The notes: generated by a model from the letters alone, not told the origin. DNA of 64,000 nucleotides from Anaerolineae bacterium (GCA_013178165.1 JABLXG010000001.1:143605-207604); one strand, 5' to 3'. Shown: positions 9,854-19,410, numbered from the stretch's first letter. Made by a program: numbers and translations.

Positions 9854-10783
9854 CTATGCGATGGGATCGGTTGATCGTACCAGGTGAAGCCCCGCAGTCT
9901 GATAGCTCGTCAGGGCTGCTGTGGCAAGTTGCTCGAAGTCGATCTGGGGATGGACGACCGAAGACGTACAGTCGATAAGCACGTGCAGCCGATTGATCAC
10001 CTCCGGGCGTTCAGCGAAATACCGCATTAGCGAGCCGACCGTCTCCAGCACACAATGGCTTTTGGCCTGCCCGGCGATGTAAATGCGGTCGTAGGCGGCG
10101 ATCATTTCCAGGAAGGGTGTATTTAGCTCCCCGCCATGCTCACGTTCTTCCGGGATTTTGACTTCCGGTTCGACAATCGAGTAGTGTTCCGTCCTGGCCA
10201 GAAAGCCTTTGGAAAGAAAGTAGGGCTGCGCGCCGCGCGCCGCAGCGTGATAAGCGATGGCTTCGTAGAGGGCGGGAGTGATGGCCTGGCCGGGTGTGCC
10301 GATCATGGTGTGGTAGGGCCAGATCATCAGTGTTTTCTTGGCCTCGCGTTCCAGGCGCTCCACATACTGAACTGACCACTCTGGCTCGATCACCGGCCGC
10401 CAGCGTCCTGTCTGCACATCTGCGGCGGTGATGGGCGTAAATGGGGCGGGGGCGCGGCCATCCGGGTCTGTCCACCAGGTGGGATAAAAGATCTGCAGCG
10501 GCGTGTGGCTATCCAGCGAAGCAGCAATGGTCGTAATGTGCACCAGGTTACGGAACAACCATTCAATGGTGCGGCGGGTATCCTCCACTGCGCCCGGCAC
10601 AGCAAGGGCGCCATCCGGGTGGATAAAGTCGACCTGAGTATCGACCAGGATCAGGAGGGTACGGTAGCGGTCATCTACCGCCGGGGTCGTTCGGGCGGCC
10701 AGCCCGGCAGCAATGGCCGCGGCGGTATCCGGTGTGTAGAGCGTGCCCACGCGATCAGGGCTGTAGAAGGCTGGAAAACTCAT
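9854..10783 (-). CDS. Nicotinamidase/isochorismatase-family hydrolase
   Basis: A 309-residue cysteine hydrolase. The catalytic Asp48 is in LVDTQVDF. The metal-site pair D-x-H is in SLDSHTP, with a second His in WPYHTMIGTPG. A candidate catalytic Lys is in LSKGF, and the nucleophile Cys244 is in AKSHCVLETV. The protein is longer than typical nicotinamidases (about 200 residues) because of an N-terminal extension and an insertion between the metal site and the Cys. Substrate could be nicotinamide or another amide. It stands alone on the minus strand beside a dipeptide epimerase gene, with which it may or may not be cotranscribed (about 90 bases between). Confidence 0.8.
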   Translation of the reverse strand: MSFPAFYSPDRVGTLYTPDTAAAIAAGLAARTTPAVDDRYRTLLILVDTQVDFIHPDGALAVPGAVEDTRRTIEWLFRNLVHITTIAASLDSHTPLQIFYPTWWTDPDGRAPAPFTPITAADVQTGRWRPVIEPEWSVQYVERLEREAKKTLMIWPYHTMIGTPGQAITPALYEAIAYHAAARGAQPYFLSKGFLARTEHYSIVEPEVKIPEEREHGGELNTPFLEMIAAYDRIYIAGQAKSHCVLETVGSLMRYFAERPEVINRLHVLIDCTSSVVHPQIDFEQLATAALTSYQTAGLHLVRSTDPIA

Positions 10784-10874
10784 GGCGACTCTCTCCTCTC
10801 ATCCGGTAAATGTCATCCGGTCAACGTACCAGGGCGATTCAGCGTATATCTCTTCGGATGTGTCTTCGAACGTG

Positions 10875-11897
10875 TTACTGGGAGCGACGGTGGACGCCCA
10901 GGCCGGGCGTATCCGGCAGGTGAAGCCGGCCATTATCCCAGCGCACGCCACCTTCGTACGGATCGTTCGTGACCGTCAGGAAGCCATCCAGATCGGCGAA
11001 ATCGACCAGCGGGGCCAGGTGCGCCGCCGCCGTCACACCGACAGTGCTCTCAATCATGCAGCCGAGCATGACCTTCATGCCAAGTGTCCGGGCAAGGGTG
11101 ATCATGCGGCGCGCTTCGCGTAGGCCGCCACACTTGGCCAGCTTGATATTGATGCCATCTGCCGCACCGTGTAGCGGAAGGATGTCTCGCGAGTCATGGA
11201 TCGATTCATCAGCGATCAGCGGCGGCGTGCCTGCGGGGAGTCGTTTGGCTAGCGTGTGCCAACCGGCGATATCGTCCCGGGCAAGCGGCTGCTCAATGAA
11301 CATGAGGTCGTATGTCGCCAGGCGGGGAATGATCTCCGCTGCCTGGTTGATCGTCCAGGCAGCGTTAGCGTCAACGCAGAGCCGGGCGCTGCTTTCCTCC
11401 CTGGCCATGCGCACCAGGGCTTCATCCCCTTCCAGTGTGCCGGTTCCCAGCTTGATCTTGAGCAGCGGATAGCGCACTGCTTCCCGCACACGCTGGCGGA
11501 ATTCGCCTTCCTCGGCCATGCTGATCGTGAAGGTGCTGTACGGGGCACGGGCCGGGTTGAGACCCCAGAGACGATAGAGTGGCTGGCCGAGCGATTGCGC
11601 CCAGAGATCATGCAGGGCGATGTCGAGAGCGGCTCGCGCTGGGGCCGGTCCCTCTGGCAGGGCATCCAGGATGTCCTCGATAAAGCGAATGTCTGGCTCA
11701 AGCGCCTGCTGCGTCCGTTGATCGCTCAAATAGGTCAGCACATCGGGGACCTGGGCGGGGTAATAAGGCGTGATGGCAGCCACCCCAACGCCGTTATCGA
11801 CGTGAACCAGCACGTTGTGACGTTCGGTACTGGTGCCGTGAGCAATGCGGAAAGGGGTGCTCAGGCGCAGGGCAATCGGTTCGGCCTGGATGCGCAT
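10875..11897 (-). CDS. Dipeptide epimerase (enolase superfamily, L-Ala-D/L-Glu epimerase-like)
   Basis: A 340-residue enolase-superfamily enzyme of the muconate-lactonizing subgroup. The acid/base lysines form the KxK motif (Lys147 and Lys149 in LLKIKLG). Metal ligands are Asp176 (CVDANAAW), Glu202 (FIEQPL) and Asp230 (IADES), and the opposite-face Lys252 is in NIKLAKCGG. This set matches L-Ala-D/L-Glu and related dipeptide epimerases, which recycle murein peptides. The exact dipeptide is not predictable here. AAGGAGAG precedes ATG 11897. A longer frame opens upstream but crosses the divergent promoter region and the fumarase start, so I reject it. Confidence 0.85.
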   Translation of the reverse strand: MRIQAEPIALRLSTPFRIAHGTSTERHNVLVHVDNGVGVAAITPYYPAQVPDVLTYLSDQRTQQALEPDIRFIEDILDALPEGPAPARAALDIALHDLWAQSLGQPLYRLWGLNPARAPYSTFTISMAEEGEFRQRVREAVRYPLLKIKLGTGTLEGDEALVRMAREESSARLCVDANAAWTINQAAEIIPRLATYDLMFIEQPLARDDIAGWHTLAKRLPAGTPPLIADESIHDSRDILPLHGAADGINIKLAKCGGLREARRMITLARTLGMKVMLGCMIESTVGVTAAAHLAPLVDFADLDGFLTVTNDPYEGGVRWDNGRLHLPDTPGLGVHRRSQ

Positions 11898-11939
11898 TGT
11901 GCTCTCCTTCTTGCGCGCAGGACTCCCGCTAGCGGGGCT

Positions 11940-11945
11940 ATTATA
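11940..11945 (-). promoter_or_regulatory. Candidate -10 of the epimerase gene
   Basis: A perfect TATAAT on the minus strand, about 43 bases before the epimerase start in the divergent gap with the fumarase genes. The -35 is weak at the proper distance; CTGACA upstream is too close. Confidence 0.4.
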
Positions 11946-12050
11946 ACATGTGAGTAATGTCAGGTGAGGGGGTGCCTTTAGAGGCTGCCACAGGCCAGGA
12001 GGAGATGCTATTGTTGGTGTATCCGTCAGTTTTTGGTCTGGAGGTATTCC

Positions 12051-12923
12051 ATGCAGCCGGATCTCACTGAAGCGTTTGTGGAGCTGATCCGCCGGGCTTC
12101 CACTGACCTGCCACCTGATGTTGAGGAGGCCCTGCGCGAAGCCTATAACCGGGAAGAAGAAGGCTCGGCGGCGCAGAGTGTCTTCAGTAGCATTCTGGAA
12201 AATGTCACCCTGGCCCGCCAGCATTCGACGCCGGTGTGTCAGGACACGGGTACACCGATCTTCTATGTGCACTACCCCTTTGGCTGGTCAACGCTGAAGC
12301 TGCGGGAGCAGATCCGGGCAGCAGTTCAGGAAGCCACCAGGCGTTCCTACCTGCGGCCCAATGCGGTCGACAGCCTGACGGACCGCAATAGCGGGGACAA
12401 CACCGGGCAGAACTTCCCCGTCATCCACTTTGAGGAGTGGGAAGAGGGCTATCTCCAGGTTGATCTGACTCTTAAGGGCGGTGGATGTGAGAATGTCGGG
12501 ATTCAATATTCGCTTCCAGACAGTCGCCTGAAGGCTGGGCGAGACCTGGAAGGCGTGCGCAAAGTTGCGCTGGATGCTGTGGTCAAGGCGCAGGGACAGG
12601 GTTGTGCGCCGGGCATTCTGGGGATTGCCATCGGGGGCGACCGGGGCACCGGTTATGAGGTCTCCAAAGAGCAGTTTATCCGTAAGATCGGGGAGCGCAG
12701 CGACGTTCCAGAGGTGGCAGCGCTGGAGGAGCGGCTCAAAGAGGAAGCCAATTCACTGGGTATTGGCCCGATGGGTTTCGGCGGCAAGACAACGGTGCTG
12801 GATGTTCAGATCGGGGCGGCGCACCGGTTGCCGGCCAGCTACTTCGTGACGGTATCCTACATGTGCTGGGCCTGCCGCAGGAACCGGATGATCGTGCGTG
12901 ACGGTCAGGTGTCGTACCAGTAG
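12051..12923 (+). CDS. Class I fumarate hydratase, alpha subunit
   Basis: A 290-residue subunit of the two-part, oxygen-sensitive [4Fe-4S] fumarase, which interconverts fumarate and malate in the TCA cycle. Cluster-ligand cysteines are visible in VCQDTGTP, KGGGCENVG and GQGCAPGILG. The C-terminal MCWACRR is also typical of the alpha chain. GGAGGT at 12040-12045 fixes the start. The beta subunit follows after 19 bases. The related L-tartrate dehydratase has the same fold, but the context with an aspartase-like gene favours fumarase. Confidence 0.92.
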   Translation: MQPDLTEAFVELIRRASTDLPPDVEEALREAYNREEEGSAAQSVFSSILENVTLARQHSTPVCQDTGTPIFYVHYPFGWSTLKLREQIRAAVQEATRRSYLRPNAVDSLTDRNSGDNTGQNFPVIHFEEWEEGYLQVDLTLKGGGCENVGIQYSLPDSRLKAGRDLEGVRKVALDAVVKAQGQGCAPGILGIAIGGDRGTGYEVSKEQFIRKIGERSDVPEVAALEERLKEEANSLGIGPMGFGGKTTVLDVQIGAAHRLPASYFVTVSYMCWACRRNRMIVRDGQVSYQ

Positions 12924-12942
12924 GAGAAAGCGAGCGACGAGC

Positions 12943-13560
12943 ATGATCAGGCTGCAAACCCCCATTTCGGAAGAGCAGATTCGCGCCCTGCACACGGGCG
13001 ATGTTGTCCAGTTGAACGGCATCGTGGTCACAGCACGTGATGCTGCTCACAAACTGATGATCGAAAACTTCATCAAGACGCCGGAAATCAAGCGCCCGGA
13101 GCTATACGCCCGCCTCAAACCCTTGCTGGAGGGTGGGGTAATCTATCATTGTGGCCCGGTGGTGGCGCAGAATCCAGATGGCAGCTACCGTTTCGTGGCT
13201 GCCGGGCCGACCACCAGCATCCGTGAGGAGCCGTACGAAGCGGATGTGATCGGCCATTTCAAAGTGCGTGCGATCATCGGCAAAGGCGGTATGGGCGCCC
13301 GAACCCTGGCCGGTTGCAAGGAACATGGCGCTGTGTATCTGCATGCAGTCGGCGGCGCGGCGACTCTGATTGCGGCGACAGTCGAGAAGGTTGAGGATGT
13401 GCTGTTAAAGGATGAACTGGGCGTGCCGGAAGCCTTCTGGGTGATCCGCGTCAAGAACTGGGAACTGGTGGTGACAATGGATTCCCACGGTAACAGCCTG
13501 CATGATCAGATTCAGGCGACCTCCGAGCAGCGTTTTAAGGAGCTGGTTGGGTTGGCCTGA
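12943..13560 (+). CDS. Class I fumarate hydratase, beta subunit
   Basis: A 205-residue partner of the preceding alpha subunit. The conserved LHTGDVVQLNGIVVTARDAAH opening, YHCGPVV, the GPTTSIREEPY segment and IIGKGGMG are diagnostic of the fumarase beta (C-terminal) domain, which completes the active site. Alpha and beta are fused in E. coli FumA but separate here, as in many anaerobes and thermophiles. A strong terminator follows. Confidence 0.92.
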   Translation: MIRLQTPISEEQIRALHTGDVVQLNGIVVTARDAAHKLMIENFIKTPEIKRPELYARLKPLLEGGVIYHCGPVVAQNPDGSYRFVAAGPTTSIREEPYEADVIGHFKVRAIIGKGGMGARTLAGCKEHGAVYLHAVGGAATLIAATVEKVEDVLLKDELGVPEAFWVIRVKNWELVVTMDSHGNSLHDQIQATSEQRFKELVGLA

Positions 13561-13598
13561 GCCGGCTATCTGAACAGGCGGGTGTGACTTCCCGTCGC

Positions 13599-13658
13599 GC
13601 CCGGCAGAGGCGTCCCGCGATTTATCGCCTGGGATTGCCCTGTCGGGCGTTTTTGTTT
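13599..13658 (+). terminator. Intrinsic terminator after the fumarase genes
   Basis: GCCCGGCAG (13599-13607) pairs with CTGTCGGGC (13640-13648) with one wobble, enclosing an inner AGGCG/CGCCT stem, and is followed by GTTTTTGTTT. Confidence 0.75.
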
Positions 13659-13739
13659 CTGGTGGGCACCAAGTGGTTGTTGGCGTTGCCCCGACACGCT
13701 AGACTTACAAAAAATCGGACTGAAATTATCAGGAGTATA

Positions 13740-15191
13740 GTGAAGAAGATGGGCGCTGTTCGTGTGGAGAAGGATTCGCTTGGCGAGGTGCTGGTCCCTG
13801 CAGGAGCGCTCTACGGTGCGCAGACACAGCGGGCGGTTCAGAACTTCCCTGTCAGTGGCATGCGCTGCTACCCCGCCTTCATCTGGGCAATGGCGGTGAT
13901 CAAACGCGCAGCAGCAGAGGTCAACAGGGACCTGGGGCTGTTCCGGGATGTGCAGGTCGGCGGGCGAATCATTCGTGGGGAAGAACTGGCGGGGGCGGTG
14001 ATGGCCGCGGCGGATGAGGTGATTGCCGGTCAGTGGCATGACCAGTTTGTAGTGGACCCTTTCCAGGCTGGCGCTGGCACCAGTCAGAACATGAACACCA
14101 ATGAGGTCATCGCCAACCGGGCGAACCAGTTGCTGGGCTTCGCGGTGGACGATCCGGCCAAGCCAGTTAGCCCCAATGACCATGTCAATATGGCTCAGTC
14201 AACCAATGACACTATCCCGACAGCTATCCGGCTGGGTGTGCTGTGGCGGCTGGATGAGTTGATGAAGGCGTTGCGTGACCTTCAGTATGCGCTGGAGGGA
14301 AAGGCTGCAGCGTTTGATGATGTAGTGAAGAGCGGCCGGACGCACCTTCAGGATGCCGTCCCGGTCCGGCTGGGACAGGAGTTTGGCGCCTATGCCAGGG
14401 CCGTGGAGCGCAATATCGAGAAGATCGAGATGGCTACGGAGGGCTTGCGGCGGCTAGGCATCGGCGGCACAGCAACCGGTACCGGCCTTAATGCCCACCC
14501 GGAATACCATAGTCGCATGATTAGGGTGTTATCTCGCCTGACTGGTTTCAAGCTGTACGAGAGCGATAATCTCTTTGAGTCGATGCAGTCCATGCAGGAT
14601 GCTGTGTTCTTCTCCGGGGCGATGCGGGTGCTGGCCCAGGATTTGACGCGCATCGCCAATGATTTCCGCCTGCTGAGTAGCGGTCCCGCTACTGGCCTGG
14701 ATGAGATCCGTCTGCCGATGGTACAGCCCGGATCAAGCATTATGCCCGGCAAAGTTAACCCGGTGTTGGCGGAGATGCTGAACATGGCCATGTATCATGT
14801 GATGGGCAACGACTTAACGGTGATGCTGGCCGGGCAAGCGGGGCAGCTTGAACTGAATGTGATGATGCCGATCCTGGCTCATAACCTGTTTGAGATGATG
14901 CACGTGACGATCGGGGCGGTGCGCGCCTTTACCGAGAAGTGCGTGGTTGGCGTCACGGCTAACCGGGAAAAGGCGGAAGGCTGGCTGGCAAAAAACCCGA
15001 TTCTGGTTACGGCGCTTAATCCCATTATCGGGTATCTCAAAGGGGCCGAAGTAGCCAAGAAAGCCATGGCCGAAAACAAGACCGTGAAGCAGGTCGTGGT
15101 GGAACTGGGCTATATGACCGCTGAGGAGGCGGAGGCGCTGTTGAATGCCCGCGCGATGACGGAGGGCGGCATTCGAGGCGCTGGCGCCTGA
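13740..15191 (+). CDS. Aspartase/fumarase-superfamily lyase, most like aspartate ammonia-lyase
   Basis: A 483-residue enzyme with the superfamily signature GSSIMPGKVNP and conserved THLQDAVPV and STNDTIPTA blocks. Several positions resemble aspartase more than class II fumarase: YGAQTQRAVQNFPVS, FQAGAGTSQNMNTNEVIANRA, and GQLELNVMMPILAHNL, where fumarases have GNFELNV. It would release ammonia from aspartate to give fumarate, feeding the fumarase encoded just upstream. Class II fumarase remains possible. AGGAG at 13731-13735 lies four bases from GTG 13740 and thirteen from ATG 13749, so the start is ambiguous by three residues. Confidence 0.8.
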   Translation: MKKMGAVRVEKDSLGEVLVPAGALYGAQTQRAVQNFPVSGMRCYPAFIWAMAVIKRAAAEVNRDLGLFRDVQVGGRIIRGEELAGAVMAAADEVIAGQWHDQFVVDPFQAGAGTSQNMNTNEVIANRANQLLGFAVDDPAKPVSPNDHVNMAQSTNDTIPTAIRLGVLWRLDELMKALRDLQYALEGKAAAFDDVVKSGRTHLQDAVPVRLGQEFGAYARAVERNIEKIEMATEGLRRLGIGGTATGTGLNAHPEYHSRMIRVLSRLTGFKLYESDNLFESMQSMQDAVFFSGAMRVLAQDLTRIANDFRLLSSGPATGLDEIRLPMVQPGSSIMPGKVNPVLAEMLNMAMYHVMGNDLTVMLAGQAGQLELNVMMPILAHNLFEMMHVTIGAVRAFTEKCVVGVTANREKAEGWLAKNPILVTALNPIIGYLKGAEVAKKAMAENKTVKQVVVELGYMTAEEAEALLNARAMTEGGIRGAGA

Positions 15192-15213
15192 GACAGTTCT
15201 TCGGCAGTATAAG

Positions 15214-15242
15214 GTGGGACGGCTGACAGGGAGCCGTCCCAC
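15214..15242. terminator. Hairpin between convergent lyase and treS genes
   Basis: GTGGGACGGCT (15214-15224) pairs perfectly with AGCCGTCCCAC (15232-15242) across a seven-base loop. TTCTT follows on the plus strand. It probably serves both converging transcripts. Confidence 0.6.
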
Positions 15243-15254
15243 TTCTTACCGGCT

Positions 15255-16862
15255 CTATGCGCCAGGGGCGGGCGCCAGCCAGCGAAACGCGTATGGGGAA
15301 AGGCTCAGTGGTTCGTCTGTCGCGATCTGTTCCCCGGTCAGGATGTCCGTGGCCAGGGCAGGCATTGTGGAGGGGAGGGATAGCCTAGCGGTTGTATCTG
15401 CTAAATTGTGCAGGATCAGCAGATTCTGATCAGGGCTGGTGCGCCAGAAGACCAGAGTCGACAGAGGGGCGTTCTCAACCCACTGGAGCTTCCCTTCGGC
15501 CAGGGCAGGCTGTTGTTTGCGAACGTGAATCATGTGGCGGATACGGTTGAGGAGCGAGTCTGGGTCTGCCTTCTGGGCGGCAACGTTGACGCGGCGGTAG
15601 CCATAGACGTCATCATCGATTACCGGCGCATAGAGCTGGTGCGAGGGTGCACTGGAGAACCCGGCATTGGGTCCAGAGTCCCATTGCATGGGAGTGCGGA
15701 CTCCGTTGCGATCGGGCAGATGGATGTTATCACCCATCCCGATCTGGTCACCGTAGTACAGCACTGGCGTGCCGGGTAGTGTGAACAGCATCGAATACAT
15801 GAGCAGGATTTTGCGGCGATCATTGTTCATCAACGGCGCCAACCGGCGGCGGATGCCCAGGTTGAGGCGCATACGCGGTTCCGGAGCGTAGGTGTTCCAC
15901 AAGAATTCACGCTCTTCCGGGGTGACCATCTCCAAGGTTAGCTCATCGTGGTTGCGCAGGAAGGTTCCCCACTGGCAGCCAGGGGGGATTTCCGGGGTTT
16001 CGGCGAGGATGTTCACGATTGCTGTGCGGTCCTGGCGGGCCAGCGCCATATACAGGCGGGGCATGAGAGGGAAGTGGAAATTCATGTGGAATTCGTCGCC
16101 ATTGCCAAAATAGGGTAGGGTGTCACGCGGCCACTGGTTGGCTTCAGCGAGTAGAATTGTACCTGGATAGTGATCGTCCATGAAGCGCCGGATGCGCTTG
16201 CAGTACTCATGCGTTTCGGGTAAGTTCTCGCAGTTGGTGCCCTCCCGCTCAAACAGATACGGTACGGCATCCACGCGGAAGCCATCGACCCCCAGATCAA
16301 GCCAGTACTTGATGACATCCAGCATCGCCTGCTGCACTGCCGGGCTGTCATAGTTCAGGTCAGGCTGGCTGCTATAGAAGCGGTGCCAGTAGTATTGCTG
16401 GCTAACAGGATCGAGCGCCCAGTTGGAGGTTTCAGTATCCAGGAAAATGATGCGGGCGTCGGCGTAGCGAGCAGGTGTATCGCTCCAGACGTAGTAATCG
16501 CGCAAGCGTGACTGGCGCGACTGGCGGGCGATCCGGAACCAGGGATGTTGATCCGACGTATGATTCATCACCAGATCGGGGATGAGGTGCATCCCGCGTC
16601 GGTGCACTTCATCGACAACCAGGCGGAACTCCTCGATTGTCCCATAGTTAGGGTGGATACCGTAGTAACTGGAAATGTCATAGCCGTCATCCTTGAGCGG
16701 TGAGGGATAGATCGGCGTGATCCAGATGCAATCCACGCCCAGCCATTCCAGATAGTCCAGCCGTTCCAGAATCCCGGCGAAATCGCCCCAACCGTCGCCG
16801 TTGCCATCGGCGAAAGCGCGGGGATAAAGCTCATAAAAGACTGCGTTGGTGTACCAGGCCAT
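15255..16862 (-). CDS. treS: Trehalose synthase (maltose alpha-D-glucosyltransferase)
   Basis: A 535-residue GH13 enzyme that interconverts maltose and trehalose. GH13 catalytic residues are visible: Asp nucleophile in GFRVDAVPYL, acid Glu in LLAEANQWP, and stabilising Asp in FLRNHDELTLEMVT. The phrases REGTNCENLPETH and GVRTPMQWD are characteristic of TreS rather than other alpha-glucosidases. There is no maltokinase fusion. It is the last gene of a minus-strand set with a LacI-type regulator, a sugar-binding protein and two permeases, which suggests that imported trehalose or maltose is interconverted in the cytoplasm. Confidence 0.93.
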   Translation of the reverse strand: MAWYTNAVFYELYPRAFADGNGDGWGDFAGILERLDYLEWLGVDCIWITPIYPSPLKDDGYDISSYYGIHPNYGTIEEFRLVVDEVHRRGMHLIPDLVMNHTSDQHPWFRIARQSRQSRLRDYYVWSDTPARYADARIIFLDTETSNWALDPVSQQYYWHRFYSSQPDLNYDSPAVQQAMLDVIKYWLDLGVDGFRVDAVPYLFEREGTNCENLPETHEYCKRIRRFMDDHYPGTILLAEANQWPRDTLPYFGNGDEFHMNFHFPLMPRLYMALARQDRTAIVNILAETPEIPPGCQWGTFLRNHDELTLEMVTPEEREFLWNTYAPEPRMRLNLGIRRRLAPLMNNDRRKILLMYSMLFTLPGTPVLYYGDQIGMGDNIHLPDRNGVRTPMQWDSGPNAGFSSAPSHQLYAPVIDDDVYGYRRVNVAAQKADPDSLLNRIRHMIHVRKQQPALAEGKLQWVENAPLSTLVFWRTSPDQNLLILHNLADTTARLSLPSTMPALATDILTGEQIATDEPLSLSPYAFRWLAPAPGA

Positions 16863-16957
16863 AGGGCTTTGACTTCCTTATTGCAGAAAAACACCGGCAC
16901 ATTCCAGCGGAGGAGGTGCCGGTGACCGATTATACAGCAGCCTTCGAACCGTTCCAG

Positions 16958-17806
16958 CTACCCTTTGACCGCGCCAGCGGTCAGGCCGGCGACAATGCGG
17001 TTCTGGAAGATCAACACCAGGGCTAGCAGCGGCAGTGTGACCACCATGGCCGCCGCCATGACCTCGGCGATCGGCTCTTCGCGGGCGATCCGGCCAGAGA
17101 ACAGCGCTATGGCAACCGGGACAGTGCGCGCGCTCGGGTTAGTCATGGTGAAGGTCAGCGCGAACAGGTATTCATTCCAGGCGGCAATGAAGGCCAGCAG
17201 GCCGGTTGTCACCAGGGCAGGAGCGGTCAGCGGGAGGAGGATCATGCGGAAAGTCTGAAAGGTGGTTGCCCCGTCAACCAGCGCCGCCTGTTCGATCTCC
17301 TTTGGCAGGCCCCGGAAGAAGCTGGTGAGCACCCAGACGGTGAAGGGCAGGGTGAAGATCGGGTACGAGATGATCAGGGACAGTTGCGATCCGAAGACAC
17401 CCAGGTCTCTGACGATGCTAAACAGTCCCGAAAGGACAGAAATCTGCGGGAACATAGTCATGGAGAGCACCGCGTACAGCATGGCGGTGCGCCCGCGAAA
17501 CCGCAGGCGACCCAGTGCGTAGGCCGCAAACGAGCCGACTACCAAGGCCAGGAGAACCGTCGTCGCTGAGACGACGGCGGAGTTACCCAGAGCGCGGATG
17601 AACTCATCATTCTGGAAAACGCCCTGATAATTGACCAGTGTCGGGTTACGCGGCAGGTACGAAGCTGGCTCCATAATCTCCTGTTCGCTCTTGAACGACG
17701 AGTTGAGCGCCCAGTAGAAAGGGAACAGCGTGTAGGCGGCAATGACGATCACCAGCAACCAGAATCCTGCACGCCCCAACAGGTGGCGTAACGCTTTGGC
17801 TGTCAT
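16958..17806 (-). CDS. Sugar ABC transporter permease, MalG type
   Basis: A 282-residue inner-membrane permease with six predicted helices, beginning LLVIVIAAYTLFPFYWALNSSF, typical of MalG-like CUT1 permeases. The EAA loop is PKEIEQAALVDGATTFQTFR and contacts the shared ATPase. Its ATG overlaps the stop of the MalF-type gene by four bases (ATGA), so the two are translationally coupled. No ATPase gene lies in the cluster, so a general MsmK-like ATPase elsewhere is likely. Confidence 0.93.
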   Translation of the reverse strand: MTAKALRHLLGRAGFWLLVIVIAAYTLFPFYWALNSSFKSEQEIMEPASYLPRNPTLVNYQGVFQNDEFIRALGNSAVVSATTVLLALVVGSFAAYALGRLRFRGRTAMLYAVLSMTMFPQISVLSGLFSIVRDLGVFGSQLSLIISYPIFTLPFTVWVLTSFFRGLPKEIEQAALVDGATTFQTFRMILLPLTAPALVTTGLLAFIAAWNEYLFALTFTMTNPSARTVPVAIALFSGRIAREEPIAEVMAAAMVVTLPLLALVLIFQNRIVAGLTAGAVKG

Positions 17807-19410
17807 TCTGTCTCCACCCCCAGTGTGCGTACATAGATGACGGCGAAGATGAAGATCAGGATGAAGATGATTACCCCGATCGCAGAGGCGTAGCCGCCAT
17901 CCTGATTCTGGACAAGGGTTTCAAAGTTGTAAGTGGCCATGGAGAGCTTGCGCCGCCCCAGCAGGACGTTGAAGACATCGAAGACACGCAGGGCGTCCAG
18001 TGTGCGGAAGACCAGCGCTACGGCGATGGTCGGTCGCAGCAAGGGGATGGTGACCGCGAAGAACTGCCGGACGCGGTTAGCTCCGTCCACGGAGGCGGCT
18101 TCGTACAGGTCTTCCGGAATGGTCTGCAGACCGGCCAGCAGCAACAGGGCCATGAAGGGGGTGGTCTTCCAGACATCCACCAGGATGAGCGACCAGAGCT
18201 GAATATCGGGGTTAGCCAGCCAGGCCTGCGATTGGGAGAAGATACCGAGGTCAACCAGCATCTTGTTCAGGATGCCGGACTGGTTATCACGCAACATGAT
18301 CTCCCAGAGGCGGGCCGAGATCACGGTGGGGATGGCCCAGGGCACCAGCATGGCGGCGCGCATCAGACCGCGGCCACGGAACTTGGAATTGACCACCATT
18401 GCCACAAACAGACCCAGTATCAGCTCCAGCAAGACGGACACAACGGTGAAGAACAGCGTGTTGCCCGCGCTGGAAATAAAGCTGGCGTCTATAGCGCTTA
18501 CGGTCAGACCGCGCCCGCCGCCAAGGTCAATGGTTGACACGGGACGGAAGCCCTGCCGCAACAATTCCCGATCGATCATCTCCCAGCGCACTGCGCCAGT
18601 TGTGTCTATGGCACAGGTATTGGTCTCTTCATTCAGGCGGCAGGGTACGATATCCAGCCGGAAGCTGAGCAGCCTGGCGTAATTGTTCAGGCCGACGAAG
18701 TTGACCGTTTGAGTGCCGGCGAAGCGTTTGTCGGTCAGGCTGGTGATAAACGTTTCTTCCAGAGGGCGAGCGGCAACCACGATCAGGACGACCAGCGTGG
18801 GGATCAGCAGGTTCCAGGCCATGCGGGTATCGCGGGCAGTAAGGGTCTCGTCGCCCTCGAAGATCACGTTGAGAAGCCGGCTGAGCCAGCGCAGAGCAAC
18901 CAGCAGGATGATCAGGACAACCGCATGGGGGATCACCGCCCCCAGCGCTTCAGTCCATTTGAAGCCCGTGTCTGTCAGGGCCAGCGTTGGCCGGCCTGCA
19001 TTATAGAAGGCGCTCAGACCCAGCACCGCTACGCCTACCGACAGCCAGACCAGGGCGAGTTGTGCCCAGCGTGCGGCGGTGATCCCACGCTGGCGCAGCC
19101 TGACGCCCAGCCAGATCAGTAAACTGCCGAGCACCAGAATCAGGATCGGCACGACAATGCCGAAACTGTCCAGAAACGCCAGAATGAGCGATTGCTCTGA
19201 CCGGCCCTGTGTGATAGCCTGGATGGTCGTGTCGCTGTTGATGCTGACGAAAAGCAGGGCAAACGCCCCCAGACCAATCAGGATAAACAGACCACTGATC
19301 AACTCGATGGCAACCGCTTCGATATCTGTGGGGGAGCGCATACGCTCCAGTGACGGGGTGACGGGTTCGTCGATATCTTCCAGGGGATGTTTGGGGGTTC
19401 TGGTTACCAT
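17803..19410 (-). CDS. Sugar ABC transporter permease, MalF type
   Basis: A 535-residue permease, longer than usual because several N-terminal helices and a large non-cytoplasmic loop (about residues 190-290) precede the transport domain, as in MalF. The EAA loop is PEDLYEAASVDGANRVRQFF. GGAGGGAG lies just upstream of ATG 19410, which I prefer to longer frames. It pairs with the MalG-type protein to form the channel for the sugar delivered by the upstream binding protein. Confidence 0.92.
   Translation of the reverse strand: MVTRTPKHPLEDIDEPVTPSLERMRSPTDIEAVAIELISGLFILIGLGAFALLFVSINSDTTIQAITQGRSEQSLILAFLDSFGIVVPILILVLGSLLIWLGVRLRQRGITAARWAQLALVWLSVGVAVLGLSAFYNAGRPTLALTDTGFKWTEALGAVIPHAVVLIILLVALRWLSRLLNVIFEGDETLTARDTRMAWNLLIPTLVVLIVVAARPLEETFITSLTDKRFAGTQTVNFVGLNNYARLLSFRLDIVPCRLNEETNTCAIDTTGAVRWEMIDRELLRQGFRPVSTIDLGGGRGLTVSAIDASFISSAGNTLFFTVVSVLLELILGLFVAMVVNSKFRGRGLMRAAMLVPWAIPTVISARLWEIMLRDNQSGILNKMLVDLGIFSQSQAWLANPDIQLWSLILVDVWKTTPFMALLLLAGLQTIPEDLYEAASVDGANRVRQFFAVTIPLLRPTIAVALVFRTLDALRVFDVFNVLLGRRKLSMATYNFETLVQNQDGGYASAIGVIIFILIFIFAVIYVRTLGVETE

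Noticed and set aside
10875-12272. Longer 465-residue version of the dipeptide epimerase
   Set aside because: The extra N-terminus crosses the divergent promoter gap and overlaps the fumarase gene antisense; enolase-superfamily homology begins at the ATG at 11897, which has a good ribosome site.
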